A stretch of 37,141 bases of DNA from Phocaeicola sp. (GTDB lineage Bacteria > Bacteroidota > Bacteroidia > Bacteroidales > Bacteroidaceae), in the NCBI GenBank assembly GCA_022764505.1, contig JALEQJ010000054.1:1-37141 (forward strand), written 5' to 3'. Shown one piece after another: positions 1 to 8,021 of this stretch. The position numbers and the translations under genes are program-made. The stretch's first letter is position 1. Each line of letters begins with the position of its first letter. The notes beneath the pieces were generated by a model, which saw only the letters and a list, made by a program, of their open reading frames with translations, made no database searches and had not been told where the DNA came from.

Positions 1-62
1 TAGCCTTTCTCTAATTTGAGGCGATCAACCTCTGATAATTCAAGTACTTTTATTGGTTTCAT
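1..62 (-). CDS. N-terminal fragment of a gene leaving the window, possibly an IS transposase
   Basis: An ATG on the minus strand (complement of 60-62) opens a frame that runs uninterrupted to the left edge. It reads MKPIKVLELSEVDRLK followed by LEKG. A short acidic/Leu-rich opening of this kind is what I associate with the N-terminal helix-turn-helix of IS630-type transposases, but twenty residues cannot settle the family. No conserved catalytic motif lies inside the window. The region upstream of the start (63-140) is very A+T rich. An ordinary chromosomal gene is an equally possible reading. Confidence 0.4.
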   Translation of the reverse strand, partial: MKPIKVLELSEVDRLKLEKG

Positions 63-299
63 AATTCTACTTTTTCTATAAAACGAAAAATGAGCCATGT
101 TAGTACTTATATATAAAAATAATTTAGATCACTTACTTAAGTTTGTATTTTATATTTTGTGGAGAACGAAAATACAAAAGAATACCTATGCTAAAGAGAC
201 ACTTTGTTATTTTTTAGGATTATTGTAGTTGCTGTACATACGGTTACACGAAAAACCGAACAGCGTGGCGAATGGTTCCTATGAATAAGTCGGCATTCT
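63..299. other. A+T-rich intergenic region with one hairpin
   Basis: I find no credible gene here. The only clear structure is an inverted repeat, TTTGTATTTT (142-151) and AAAATACAAA (169-178), a 10-bp stem with a 17-nt loop. It has no T-tract typical of a terminator. It could be part of an insertion-sequence end or a weak regulatory hairpin. If the partial gene at the left edge is a transposase, its terminal inverted repeat should lie between about 63 and 140, but I could not identify it without the other end. Confidence 0.4.
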
Positions 300-385
300 C
301 TCTTCCGTGATGAAGTTTATATAAACTTCGGTGGAAAAAGATGTAAACTGTGCCGTAGTTTATATAAACTTCTATGGAGAAATAA
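300..385 (+). repeat. Copy A (degenerate) of the ~86-bp quasi-palindromic element
   Basis: The leader is CTCTTCCGT (300-308; consensus CTGTTTCGT). After the usual 15-bp offset comes a perfect 18-bp palindrome at 312-329 containing the core GTTTATATAAAC (315-326). A decayed second core follows at 337-348 and an intact third core at 358-369. Phasing is 22 then 21 bp, so one base seems lost. The trailing terminal repeat around 376-385 is only loosely recognisable (consensus ACGRAATAG). The element sits just beyond the 3' end of menA. The other copies are at 8356-8441, 20996-21081 and 36726-36782. Confidence 0.75.
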
Positions 386-413
386 AGTTTTTATTTGCAG
401 GTGAGAATCTTTC

Positions 414-1313
414 TTACATAGACAGCAGAAGTCCTGCACAAAGCAATATGCCGAAAAGGAGAATGTTTATGGAAGTACGACCTAATATGCTATTGAGGGC
501 TTTGCCTTTGTAGATCCTACGCATTTCTACTGCTGTAAGGTAATGCTTGGGTAAATAAAGTAGAGGAAGAATAGTTGCCCAATATCTTTCTTCTGTGAGA
601 AAATAAGCACAAGAAAGACAAGCCAAGACCCCTAAAGCGATGTAGAGATAATAGCCTGTAGCTTCTCCCCAGCGTACTACGAGGGTACGCTTTCCACTTA
701 TGGCATCTTGTTCACGATCTCTGTAGTTGTTAATCATAAGCAGTGTATCTATAACCAATCCGCAAGCCATAGATGCCATAAAGATAGTAGTATGATAAGT
801 GCCGGTCTGTACATAGTAGGTACAACCTACGGGTATAAGCCCGAAGAAGACAAGTACTGCCACATCGCCCCAACCGTGATAAGCGAGGGGATAAGGTCCT
901 GTAGTATAAAAGAAAGCGAAGAGTATGCACGCTAAGCCGATGGGAAGCATATACACACCACCATAATACAAGATGCCAAAGCCTGTGAGGATAGCGCATA
1001 TAGTGGTAATAATGATGCCTTTCTGCATAGCCTTTTCTGAAATCCACCCTTGTGAGCAAGCTCTTTCCGGTCCTAAACGGTCTTCTCTATCGGTTCCTTT
1101 TTTATAATCGTAGAGATCGTTTATGAAATTGGCATTGATCTGCATAAGCCACGCAAAGAGAAGACAAAGCAGTGTAGGAAGGATAGAAAAGCTATGATGT
1201 ACGTAAGCCAATACAGCTCCGGTCATTACGGGAACTGTAGCACCGCTCAATGTCTTGGGGCGAGCCGCCAAGAGCCACGCTTCTAATGAATGAGGAACAA
1301 TCTCTTTATTCAT
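414..1313 (-). CDS. menA: 1,4-dihydroxy-2-naphthoate polyprenyltransferase MenA
   Basis: This is a UbiA-superfamily integral membrane prenyltransferase. MenA joins a polyprenyl diphosphate to 1,4-dihydroxy-2-naphthoate in menaquinone synthesis. The 299-residue protein shows the first Asp-rich Mg2+/diphosphate motif at residues 65-75 (N65, D66, D69, D75, in NDLYDYKKGTD) and the second at 195-203 (NNYRDREQD), with about eight hydrophobic segments. The frame is open further upstream to 1442, but that extension overlaps nadD and is not membrane-like. I chose the ATG at 1313 because it gives the family's usual N-terminus (WLLAARPKTL) and lies 10 bp after the nadD stop. It is the last gene of the yicC-gmk-nadD run. 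Assignment to MenA rather than another UbiA enzyme rests on overall resemblance. Confidence 0.9.
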   Translation of the reverse strand: MNKEIVPHSLEAWLLAARPKTLSGATVPVMTGAVLAYVHHSFSILPTLLCLLFAWLMQINANFINDLYDYKKGTDREDRLGPERACSQGWISEKAMQKGIIITTICAILTGFGILYYGGVYMLPIGLACILFAFFYTTGPYPLAYHGWGDVAVLVFFGLIPVGCTYYVQTGTYHTTIFMASMACGLVIDTLLMINNYRDREQDAISGKRTLVVRWGEATGYYLYIALGVLACLSCAYFLTEERYWATILPLLYLPKHYLTAVEMRRIYKGKALNSILGRTSINILLFGILLCAGLLLSM

Positions 1314-1323
1314 ACAGAAAGAT

Positions 1324-1917
1324 TTATAAAATAGTATGATTTGCCAAGTCTGTGAGTAGTTCGTAAGTGGTTGGGTGTAGGAAGAAACGAATGTCTTTCC
1401 CTTCTCTGATGGCTTCTCTAATAAATGAAGAGCTGATTTCAAACATAGGTGTAGGTAGAAACTTGGCTGTAGGAGGGAGCGTCGTGGTGTCTATATGATA
1501 ATTGGGGCGAGGATAAATGTAGACGGGAAATCCGCGCAGAATTTCTTCGGAGAATTTCCAGCGTGGAAATACCTCCCAGTTATCTGCTCCTATGATAAGG
1601 GTAAAGTCATACTGTGGATAGACTTTTTTAAGTTCGCATAGCGTGTGATAGGTGTACGAGGGGCGTGGTAGAGAAAATTCAAAATCCGAAGCGTGGAGTT
1701 TGGGGTATTCTTTTACGGCTGCACGTACCAAACTTAATCGTAGGTCATCGTCCCAGAGTTCACCGGCTTCTTTCAGTGGATTGCGAGGAGATACCATAAA
1801 CCAAATTTCGTCCAGTTCCGTGTACTCGCACAGATAATTACTCAAAGCCAAATGCCCTATATGTATAGGGTTGAATGAGCCTCCGAAGATACCTATTTGG
1901 CGTCTTTTTTTCTCCAT
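1324..1917 (-). CDS. nadD: Nicotinate-nucleotide adenylyltransferase NadD
   Basis: NadD adenylylates nicotinate mononucleotide to deamido-NAD in NAD synthesis. The 197-residue protein opens with the nucleotidyltransferase signature [11 protein letters not shown] (residues 12-22, HxGH-type H19 and H22). It contains the family's SSSFIRE (ISSTxIR-like) motif near the C-terminus, and the length is normal. The frame extends to an upstream ATG at 1941, but the ATG at 1917 places the signature at the usual distance from the N-terminus. With that start it overlaps the small membrane protein gene by 25 bp and is followed 10 bp later by menA, which suggests translational coupling. Confidence 0.93.
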   Translation of the reverse strand: MEKKRRQIGIFGGSFNPIHIGHLALSNYLCEYTELDEIWFMVSPRNPLKEAGELWDDDLRLSLVRAAVKEYPKLHASDFEFSLPRPSYTYHTLCELKKVYPQYDFTLIIGADNWEVFPRWKFSEEILRGFPVYIYPRPNYHIDTTTLPPTAKFLPTPMFEISSSFIREAIREGKDIRFFLHPTTYELLTDLANHTIL

Positions 1918-2075
1918 TGCAAGAAATTGAAAATTTGCCAAGCAGTAATCAGCCCCATAGCGATACCTATGCTATACTCTTCTTTGATGAAAGAATAAAT
2001 AGCAACTATGATGGCAATAACGGCAATAATAAGAGCTACGATACTCCACTTGCTTAAATTTGTTGGTTCAGCCAT
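1893..2075 (-). CDS. Small membrane protein (60 aa), function unknown
   Basis: This 60-residue frame lies between gmk (gap 11 bp) and nadD (overlap 25 bp) in the same orientation. It has a strongly hydrophobic segment at about residues 11-28 (rich in Ile, Val, Ala), a second, weaker one at about 35-50, and a basic C-terminal tail (QWRKKDAK). This is what a small inner-membrane protein looks like, and its position leaves no room for another gene. I recognise no family. Hydrophobic composition and tight fit in the operon make it more likely real than a chance frame, but homologues would be needed for certainty. Confidence 0.65.
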   Translation of the reverse strand: MAEPTNLSKWSIVALIIAVIAIIVAIYSFIKEEYSIGIAMGLITAWQIFNFLQWRKKDAK

Positions 2076-2086
2076 TTGTGAGTGGG

Positions 2087-2671
2087 TTAGTTTTGAACAG
2101 AGATTTGTAAAAAGTCTTGTAAAGTTTTCAATGCTTCTGCTTGTGCTGTAGCTAAGTCTTCATTGATAATAACTTTGTCAAAGCGTGGCGCAAAACTTAG
2201 TTCGTATGCCGCCTTGTTCACTCTGTCTTCTATCACTTCCGGGGAATCTGTACCTCTTCCTATCAGTCTTTTGCGTAGCTCTTCTATAGAAGGGGGCTGT
2301 ACAAATATAGACAGAGCACGTTCGCCATAATAGGATTTTATATTACAGCCGCCTACTACGTCTACATCGAAGATTACGTTTTCTCCTTTGGCGAGTTGGG
2401 CTTCTACTTGTGCTTTGAGTGTACCGTAGAATCTGTCCGGATATACTTCCTCGTATTCAAGGAATTCTCCTTTTGCAATGCGTGCCTTGAACTCTTCGGG
2501 AGATAAAAAGAAATACTCTACTCCGTGCTTCTCTTCTCCACGTGGAGGTCTGCTGGTAGCAGAGATAGAGAATGCCAAGTGCAGTTTTTGCTGCAATAGA
2601 TAGTTGATAATAGTAGACTTTCCGGAGCCGGAGGGAGCAGAAAAGATGATGAGCTTGCCTTGTTGTTCCAT
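2087..2671 (-). CDS. gmk: Guanylate kinase Gmk
   Basis: Gmk converts GMP to GDP with ATP in the cytosol. The P-loop is SAPSGSGKST (residues 11-20). The GMP-binding region follows (SRPPRGEEKHGVEYFF, then EFLEYEEVYPDRFYGT), as does the late R-G-T-D-S lid segment (GRGTDSPEVIEDR). At 194 residues it is the usual size. The gene begins 1 bp after the yicC stop, an association between yicC and gmk that is conserved in many bacteria. All key motifs appear intact. Confidence 0.97.
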   Translation of the reverse strand: MEQQGKLIIFSAPSGSGKSTIINYLLQQKLHLAFSISATSRPPRGEEKHGVEYFFLSPEEFKARIAKGEFLEYEEVYPDRFYGTLKAQVEAQLAKGENVIFDVDVVGGCNIKSYYGERALSIFVQPPSIEELRKRLIGRGTDSPEVIEDRVNKAAYELSFAPRFDKVIINEDLATAQAEALKTLQDFLQISVQN

Positions 2672-2672
2672 A

Positions 2673-3551
2673 TTACATTACATTGAGTACCTGTTCTTTT
2701 ATCTGTTCCAAAGCATCTTTCATTTGTACTACTATCTTCTGCATCTCTGCGTGGTTGGACTTGCTGCCTGTGGTATTGATTTCTCTACCCATTTCTTGCG
2801 CAATAAATCCCAATTTCTTGCCTTGTCCTTGTCCTTCGGCTAAGGTTTCCAAGAAATATTGCAGGTGATTACGAAGGCGTTGTTTCTCTTCATTGATATC
2901 CAGTTTCTCTATATAATAGATAAGTTCCTGCTCCAGTCTATTCTTGTCGTAGTCTTTTTCTACCACCTTTTCCAAGGCTTCTACGATGCGTTCACGCACT
3001 TTCTGTATGCGTTCTGCTTCGTAGGGTTCTATGGCATTGAGTAAAGAAAATATGGTAGCTATATTCTGTTTGAATTTTTCTGTCAAGGCTTTTCCTTCTT
3101 GTTTGCGAAAAGCAATGAGCTGGGCTACCGCAGAAACCAGTGCAGTATTTACAGCTTTCCATTCTTCTTCTTCAAGTGTTTGTATTTCTACTTTGGTAAG
3201 TACATCGGGCATACGGAGGAGAGTAGGTAGCCACAAATCGTTGGGCATACTTAAATAAAGCTCTTCGCAGATTGCATTGATTTGCTGACGATAGTTTTTT
3301 ACTAATCCGCTGTTTATCGTGGTAGCTGCTTCTTCTGCCTCTTTTTCTATCCAAATGTTCAGGTCTACTTTTCCACGCTCTAAAAGTTGGGTTACATAAG
3401 TGCGTATTTCCATCTCTTTTTCTCTGTATAGAGGAGCAATACGTGTGGATAAGTCCATCGCTTTGCTGTTCAGCGATTTTATTTCTACATGTATCTTCTT
3501 ATTACCGAATGTGGCTACAGCTTTTCCATAGCCAGTCATTGACTGTATCAT
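2673..3551 (-). CDS. yicC: YicC-family endoribonuclease
   Basis: The 292-residue protein starts with the diagnostic MIQSMTGYGKA and ends with the conserved C-terminal (DUF1732) region EMGREINTTGSKSNHAEMQ. The middle is a long charged helical stretch, as in other family members. YicC-family proteins have been described as metal-dependent endoribonucleases acting on structured RNA; the physiological target here is unknown. It is the first gene of the minus-strand run yicC-gmk-(small protein)-nadD-menA. A Bacteroidota-type promoter lies upstream, divergent from the Lrp-family gene. Confidence 0.92.
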   Translation of the reverse strand: MIQSMTGYGKAVATFGNKKIHVEIKSLNSKAMDLSTRIAPLYREKEMEIRTYVTQLLERGKVDLNIWIEKEAEEAATTINSGLVKNYRQQINAICEELYLSMPNDLWLPTLLRMPDVLTKVEIQTLEEEEWKAVNTALVSAVAQLIAFRKQEGKALTEKFKQNIATIFSLLNAIEPYEAERIQKVRERIVEALEKVVEKDYDKNRLEQELIYYIEKLDINEEKQRLRNHLQYFLETLAEGQGQGKKLGFIAQEMGREINTTGSKSNHAEMQKIVVQMKDALEQIKEQVLNVM

Positions 3552-3577
3552 GTTGAACTATTTTTTTTATTTGGTTG

Positions 3578-3607
3578 CAAAAGTAATCTTTTCTATTGGC
3601 TATTCAA
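3578..3607 (-). promoter_or_regulatory. Promoter of the yicC-gmk-nadD-menA operon
   Basis: On the minus strand TACTTTTG (complement of 3578-3585) matches the Bacteroidota -7 element TAnnTTTG. An ATTG-type -33 element (complement of 3604-3607, with CAA at 3605-3607) lies about 19 nt further upstream. It overlaps the divergent promoter of the regulator gene, so both could share control. Confidence 0.6.
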
Positions 3608-3628
3608 TGTATTAAAAACCTAACTTTG
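3596..3628 (+). promoter_or_regulatory. Promoter of the Lrp/AsnC-family gene
   Basis: TAACTTTG at 3621-3628 fits the TAnnTTTG -7 consensus, and TTGG at 3596-3599 sits 21 nt upstream as the -33 element. The start codon follows at 3650. It interleaves with the divergent yicC promoter, which would allow autoregulation by the Lrp-type protein to affect both directions (inference). Confidence 0.65.
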
Positions 3629-3649
3629 TCTTTCTAAATAGAATAAGGT

Positions 3650-4114
3650 ATGATTGAGCAATTAAACAAAACGGATTTACAGATATTACGTATTCTCCAA
3701 GAGAATTCAAAACTTACCACGAAAGAATTGGCTGCTCGTGTGAGTTTATCTTCTACTCCTGTTTTTGAGCGTCTGAAACGTTTGGAACAGCAAGGTTACA
3801 TCAAAAAGTATGTGGCTGTGTTGGACGCAGAAAAACTCAACAGAGGATTTGTGGTATTTTGTAGTGTGAAACTTCGCAGAATGAACAAGGATATAGCGAT
3901 AGAGTTTACAGAGATGATTAGAAAAGTTCCGGAAGTAACAGAGTGCTATAATGTTTCCGGAGAAATGGATTATCTCTTGAAAATTCACGCCCCCAATATG
4001 AAGTACTATCAAGAGTTTCTCATCAATGTACTAGGGACAATAGATAGCTTAGGATCCGTACAAAGTTCTTTTGTAATGCACGAAGTGAAACACGATTACG
4101 GCATTGCACTTTAA
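3650..4114 (+). CDS. Lrp/AsnC-family transcriptional regulator
   Basis: The 154-residue protein has the N-terminal winged helix-turn-helix of this family (residues 5-60, including LTTKELAARVSLSSTPVFER and LKRLEQQGYI). A C-terminal RAM/ligand-binding domain follows (about 68-150, VPEVTECYNVSGEMDYLLKI). Family members bind amino acids and control amino-acid metabolism genes as octamers or other multimers. The target here is not visible. Transcribed alone, it converges on the lytic transglycosylase gene with 17 bp between the stops and shares an intergenic promoter region with yicC. Confidence 0.93.
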   Translation: MIEQLNKTDLQILRILQENSKLTTKELAARVSLSSTPVFERLKRLEQQGYIKKYVAVLDAEKLNRGFVVFCSVKLRRMNKDIAIEFTEMIRKVPEVTECYNVSGEMDYLLKIHAPNMKYYQEFLINVLGTIDSLGSVQSSFVMHEVKHDYGIAL

Positions 4115-4131
4115 GCACCGAAGCAGAAACA

Positions 4132-4953
4132 TTACCTTCTTCTTATTTTTTTGTACTGTATTCTATCTACATCAAAGCCTAATCCATTCGGCTTGGTAAA
4201 AAGCATCTTTACAGCAAGTATCCTATAAATATATCGTTCTGTTTCTTTTACGAGTTTCAAGTCTATGCTTTCTACATCTTGTTTGTGCAGCTCTGTTTCT
4301 ATGCGTGCTTGTCCTATGTTGTAGGATTGTGCTACAGCTATCCAATCGGAGAATTTTGCATAAGCTGTTTTTATATATTTACAGGCAGCTATGGTAGACT
4401 TTCTGATGTCGGTTCTTTCGTCTCTTCCTCTGTCTATATTTAGTCCATACTCTCGGGCGGTAGCAGGCATAAACTGCCATAATCCCAATGCACCCATATA
4501 AGAACGTGCGTGAGGATTCATACCACTTTCTATGACCATAAGATACTTAAAATCCTCCGGTACTTGCTGAGACTTTAGAATGGATTCTATGATAGGGAAA
4601 TAGTATTGCGCTCTTTCTATCCATACCTTGATAGAAGGTAAAATGGTTACGATTTCTTTTTTGAGCTTTCTCTGTCTGTCTGTAGGAGATATGTCTACAG
4701 GTTTCCCACAAAACTTAAACTCTTCTGTTTGCAGGACACTGTCTGTAGGTAATAATGCTCGAAATGCAGGCGTTCCTTCCCTAAAGGCTTCGGGAAGTGA
4801 AAGTGTAGGAAGCGTATCCGGCTCTTGTGCTTTTCCCCATACGCACCACGTAAGCAAGAAAAGTAGGAATGGTAATCTTAGAAAAGGTGTTTTCTCTTGT
4901 TTAGAGAAGGCTGTCGGCTGTTCCTTTTTTAAGATTCTGTTTGAGGTGGACAT
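4132..4953 (-). CDS. Lytic transglycosylase (SLT/MltD-like), secreted
   Basis: The 273-residue protein has a basic N-terminus, a hydrophobic export segment at about residues 24-38, and a likely cleavage site near GKAQE. The C-terminal half is a goose-lysozyme-like SLT domain with the catalytic glutamate in MVIESGMNPHARS (E142), then GALGLWQFMPATAREYG and AVAQSYNIGQARIE. It should cleave peptidoglycan glycan strands with 1,6-anhydro product formation in the periplasm. There is no LysM repeat, unlike full MltD, so cell-wall targeting must differ. The ATG at 4953 overlaps rnc by 25 bp. No later Met precedes the signal segment, which supports this start and explains the long n-region. Confidence 0.9.
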   Translation of the reverse strand: MSTSNRILKKEQPTAFSKQEKTPFLRLPFLLFLLTWCVWGKAQEPDTLPTLSLPEAFREGTPAFRALLPTDSVLQTEEFKFCGKPVDISPTDRQRKLKKEIVTILPSIKVWIERAQYYFPIIESILKSQQVPEDFKYLMVIESGMNPHARSYMGALGLWQFMPATAREYGLNIDRGRDERTDIRKSTIAACKYIKTAYAKFSDWIAVAQSYNIGQARIETELHKQDVESIDLKLVKETERYIYRILAVKMLFTKPNGLGFDVDRIQYKKIRRR

Positions 4954-5783
4954 TCTTCTTCGGTATAAATGGTTTCTGCTAAAGAAGCTTCTATTTGTAT
5001 GGCTTCTTCTTGCTCCATTCTTGCTTTTTCTTCAAAAATGCTTTCTAAGAAAGCACTGTCTTGCTTTATCATACGTAGGGTTTGGGAAGCCGCTTCTTGC
5101 TGAGATTCTTTCTTTGAATAACCACGACCACTGCCTGCCGGTATATTCCCTACACGAATGAGTGTCTCAAAAATAGGATTGTGTGCATCGTCCATTTCTT
5201 GATGCGTAAGTTCAAAGACAACTTCCACTTTATTCTTTTGTCCCCATTCTATGAGCTTAGATTTGAAATTTACTTCTTTGCGTGAAATTTTATCTACATT
5301 CAAGTACTGCTGTATGATGCGTCTTTCTATGAACCAGCGTGTATATCTATAGCCTCTATCTAAGTAAATGGCTCCTATGAGTGCTTCAAAAGCATTGCCG
5401 GATACATAGCTGTTATGAGTGGAATGGCGCATAGAATACTTGATGAGTTTGTCCAATCCTATGTCTTTTGCGACTTTATTTAAGGTTTCTCTTTGTACTA
5501 TTTTGGAACGAGTGCTGGTAAGAAACCCCTCTCTCTTTCCTGGAAATTTCTTGTATAAAATTTCTGCGATGACAGCATCAAGTATCGCATCTCCGAGAAA
5601 CTCCAAGCGTTCATTATTAAGCCTGCGTCCATTTTCTTTGATAGAAGAAGACTTGTGCAAGAGTGCTTGCTCGTACAGAGAGATGTTGTGTGGGTAAAAT
5701 CCTAATATGCGATAAAAGCGAAGATAAGACTCCTTGTCCTTTCGAAAGAGGAGTCTTATCTTATCCAATATATTGCTAAACAC
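4929..5783 (-). CDS. rnc: Ribonuclease III
   Basis: RNase III cuts double-stranded RNA in rRNA and mRNA maturation. The catalytic signature NERLEFLGDAILD spans residues 57-69 (E58, E61, D65), and the second acidic site lies in NAFEALIGAIYLDRGY. A double-stranded RNA-binding domain follows at about residues 175-245 (ending KKESQQEAASQTLRMI). The protein is 284 residues, longer than the roughly 225 of E. coli owing to an N-terminal extension and an acidic tail after the dsRBD. It starts 3 bp after the fabF stop, in the common acpP-fabF-rnc order, and runs 25 bp into the transglycosylase gene. Confidence 0.96.
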   Translation of the reverse strand: MFSNILDKIRLLFRKDKESYLRFYRILGFYPHNISLYEQALLHKSSSIKENGRRLNNERLEFLGDAILDAVIAEILYKKFPGKREGFLTSTRSKIVQRETLNKVAKDIGLDKLIKYSMRHSTHNSYVSGNAFEALIGAIYLDRGYRYTRWFIERRIIQQYLNVDKISRKEVNFKSKLIEWGQKNKVEVVFELTHQEMDDAHNPIFETLIRVGNIPAGSGRGYSKKESQQEAASQTLRMIKQDSAFLESIFEEKARMEQEEAIQIEASLAETIYTEEECPPQTES

Positions 5784-5786
5784 AGT

Positions 5787-7049
5787 TTAATCTATATATT
5801 TTTTCACTATGAGACATGCGTTATGACCTCCGAAACCGAAAGTGTTACTCAATGCTGCGCGTACAGTGCGCTTTTGTGCCTTATTGAAAGTAAAATTCAG
5901 TGCGTAATCTATGTTCTCGTCATTGTCTCCTTCTGTATGGTTAATAGTAGGAGGTACAATGTCGTTTTGTACAGATAGGGTACAAGCTATGGCTTCTACA
6001 GCTCCTGTAGCACCCAGCAAGTGTCCTGTCATAGATTTTGTAGAACTGATATTCAGCTTGTAGGCGTGTTCCCCGAAGACTTCTTGGATAGCCTTAGCTT
6101 CGGAAATATCTCCTACAGGCGTAGAAGTACCGTGTACATTGATGTAGTCTATGTCTTCCGGCACCATTCCTGCATCTTCCAAGGCATTGGACATCACGAG
6201 TGTTGCACCTAACCCTTCCGGGTGAGAGGCAGTAAGGTGATGTGCATCTGCAGAAAGTCCTGCACCTACTAATTCTGCGTATATCTTGGCACCACGTGCT
6301 TTAGCGTGTTCCAATTCTTCCAAGATGAGGCAGCCTGCACCTTCTCCCATAACGAAACCATCTCTACTTGCACTGAAAGGGCGAGATGCACCTTGTGGGT
6401 CTTCGTTGCGAGTGGATAGAGCGTGCATAGCGTTGAATCCACCTACTCCTGCATCAAAGATGGCGGCTTCTGCTCCTCCGGTTACGATGGCATTGGCTTT
6501 TCCTAAACGTATATAGTTGAAAGCGTCTGCTATCGCATTTGATGAAGAGGCACAAGCGGAGGTTGTGGTGAAGTTGGGACCACGGAATCCGTACATAATA
6601 GAGATTTGTCCAGATGCTATGTCTGCAATCATCTTAGGGATAAAGAATGGATTGAAGCGAGGACCGTTCTCTTTACTAAGTGCGTATGCGCTTACTTCGT
6701 CTTCGAATGTCTTGATACCTCCGATACCGACTCCTAAAATGACACCTATTCTATTCAGGTCTTCTTTTTCTACGTCAAGTGCTGCATCGTCTATAGCTTG
6801 CTTGGCTACAGCTATTGCGTATTGGGTATATAAATCCATCTTGCGGGCTTCTTTGCGATCCAAGTATTGGGATACATCAAAGTTTTTCACTTCGCAAGCG
6901 AATTGGGTCTTGAATTTTGATGCGTCAAAATGAGTAATCGGTCCTGCTCCGCTTACTCCATTTACAAGGTTTTCCCAAAATTCAGGGACGGTATTGCCAA
7001 TGGGAGTGAGTGCACCAAGACCGGTTACTACTACTCTTTTTAGTTCCAT
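5787..7049 (-). CDS. fabF: 3-oxoacyl-[acyl-carrier-protein] synthase II FabF
   Basis: FabF condenses malonyl-ACP with acyl-ACP in fatty acid elongation. The 420-residue thiolase-fold protein has the active-site cysteine in TTSACASSS (C166), the catalytic histidines in NVHGTSTPVGD (H306) and TGHLLGATGA (H343), and the supporting lysine K338. The N-terminal RVVVTGLGALTPIGN is typical. It sits 21 bp downstream of acpP, its carrier protein, and 3 bp upstream of rnc, so one transcript probably carries acpP-fabF-rnc-transglycosylase. Confidence 0.97.
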   Translation of the reverse strand: MELKRVVVTGLGALTPIGNTVPEFWENLVNGVSGAGPITHFDASKFKTQFACEVKNFDVSQYLDRKEARKMDLYTQYAIAVAKQAIDDAALDVEKEDLNRIGVILGVGIGGIKTFEDEVSAYALSKENGPRFNPFFIPKMIADIASGQISIMYGFRGPNFTTTSACASSSNAIADAFNYIRLGKANAIVTGGAEAAIFDAGVGGFNAMHALSTRNEDPQGASRPFSASRDGFVMGEGAGCLILEELEHAKARGAKIYAELVGAGLSADAHHLTASHPEGLGATLVMSNALEDAGMVPEDIDYINVHGTSTPVGDISEAKAIQEVFGEHAYKLNISSTKSMTGHLLGATGAVEAIACTLSVQNDIVPPTINHTEGDNDENIDYALNFTFNKAQKRTVRAALSNTFGFGGHNACLIVKKYID

Positions 7050-7070
7050 AAATAAGAAGAGTGGTTTTGC

Positions 7071-7304
7071 TTATTTGTTTTCTTCGATGTAAGCAATAGC
7101 GTCGCCTACTGTCTTGATCTTTTCAGATTGGTCGTCTGGAATAGAGATACCGAATTCTTTTTCAAATTCCATAATCAATTCTACCAAGTCCAAAGAGTCT
7201 GCACCAAGATCGTTTGTGAAGCTTGCTTCTGGTTTTACTTCAGCAGCATCTACGCCTAACTTATCAACGATAATTTTTTCTACTTTTGCTACAATTTCAG
7301 ACAT
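7071..7304 (-). CDS. acpP: Acyl carrier protein
   Basis: This 77-residue acidic protein carries the phosphopantetheine attachment serine in [14 protein letters not shown] (S37), the expected position for AcpP. It holds growing acyl chains for fatty acid and lipid A synthesis. It is the first gene of the minus-strand operon with fabF, rnc and the lytic transglycosylase, and has a promoter-like sequence upstream. Confidence 0.97.
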   Translation of the reverse strand: MSEIVAKVEKIIVDKLGVDAAEVKPEASFTNDLGADSLDLVELIMEFEKEFGISIPDDQSEKIKTVGDAIAYIEENK

Positions 7305-7346
7305 AATCTAAATGTTTTAGTTATATAATAAATGAATTTCAGGCTG

Positions 7347-7377
7347 CAAAGGAATGTATATTCCTAAATATACGCAA
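7347..7377 (-). promoter_or_regulatory. Promoter of the acpP operon
   Basis: The minus strand reads TTCCTTTG (complement of 7347-7354), one base from TAnnTTTG. A TTG (complement of 7375-7377) lies 20 nt upstream. Transcription would start roughly 35-40 nt before the acpP ATG. Confidence 0.5.
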
Positions 7378-7448
7378 GAGTTTGAAGAAATAATTGCACA
7401 GAATTTGCACACATTTTCAAAACCTGTGCATATAATAACATATTTGAT

Positions 7449-8021
7449 ATGAAAAGAATTGCTGTTTTTGCATCGGGAGAAGGAACGAATGCGCAACGAT
7501 TGATGGAGGTATTTCAAGCAGATAAAGAAGTCTCTATTTCCTTGATTATAACTAATAAACCCAATGCAGGTGTAATAAAAAGGGGAGAGCGTATGGGTGT
7601 TCCTGTCAAAGTATTGCCTCGCGCATCGTTTGACGATGGTACATTGTTGGCTATCTTGAAAGAAGCACAGATAGATTTTATTGTATTGGCGGGATTTTTA
7701 TTGAAAATTTCTCCGGAATTGGTGCAAGCATATCCTCAACGCATCGTAAATATACACCCCTCTTTACTGCCTAAGTACGGTGGTAAAGGTATGTATGGTG
7801 GTTATGTACACGCGGCTGTCATAGCGGCAGGAGAAAAAGAAAGTGGTATCACTATCCATTATGTGAACGAAGCATACGATGAAGGTGCTTATATTTTTCA
7901 AGCTCGTTGCGAAGTCCTGTCTACAGATACACCGGAAACTTTGGCTGCACGTATTCATACTTTGGAGTACGAGCATTTCCCTGCGGTGGTAGATTTATTG
8001 GTGAAAGCATTGCCGGAATAA
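7449..8021 (+). CDS. purN: Phosphoribosylglycinamide formyltransferase PurN
   Basis: PurN transfers the formyl group from 10-formyl-tetrahydrofolate to GAR in purine synthesis. The 190-residue protein begins with the phosphate-binding loop FASGEGTNAQ. It has the catalytic triad of the family at N101 and H103 (NIHPSLLPKYGG) and D144 (YDEGAYI), the same numbering as E. coli PurN. It is divergent from acpP, with 144 bp between the starts, and is followed by a long non-coding spacer. No good -7 element is evident directly upstream of the ATG. Confidence 0.95.
   Translation: MKRIAVFASGEGTNAQRLMEVFQADKEVSISLIITNKPNAGVIKRGERMGVPVKVLPRASFDDGTLLAILKEAQIDFIVLAGFLLKISPELVQAYPQRIVNIHPSLLPKYGGKGMYGGYVHAAVIAAGEKESGITIHYVNEAYDEGAYIFQARCEVLSTDTPETLAARIHTLEYEHFPAVVDLLVKALPE

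Noticed and set aside
331-513. 60-codon plus-strand frame near the menA 3' end
   Set aside because: It runs through the palindromic repeat and antisense into menA, so it is not a credible gene.
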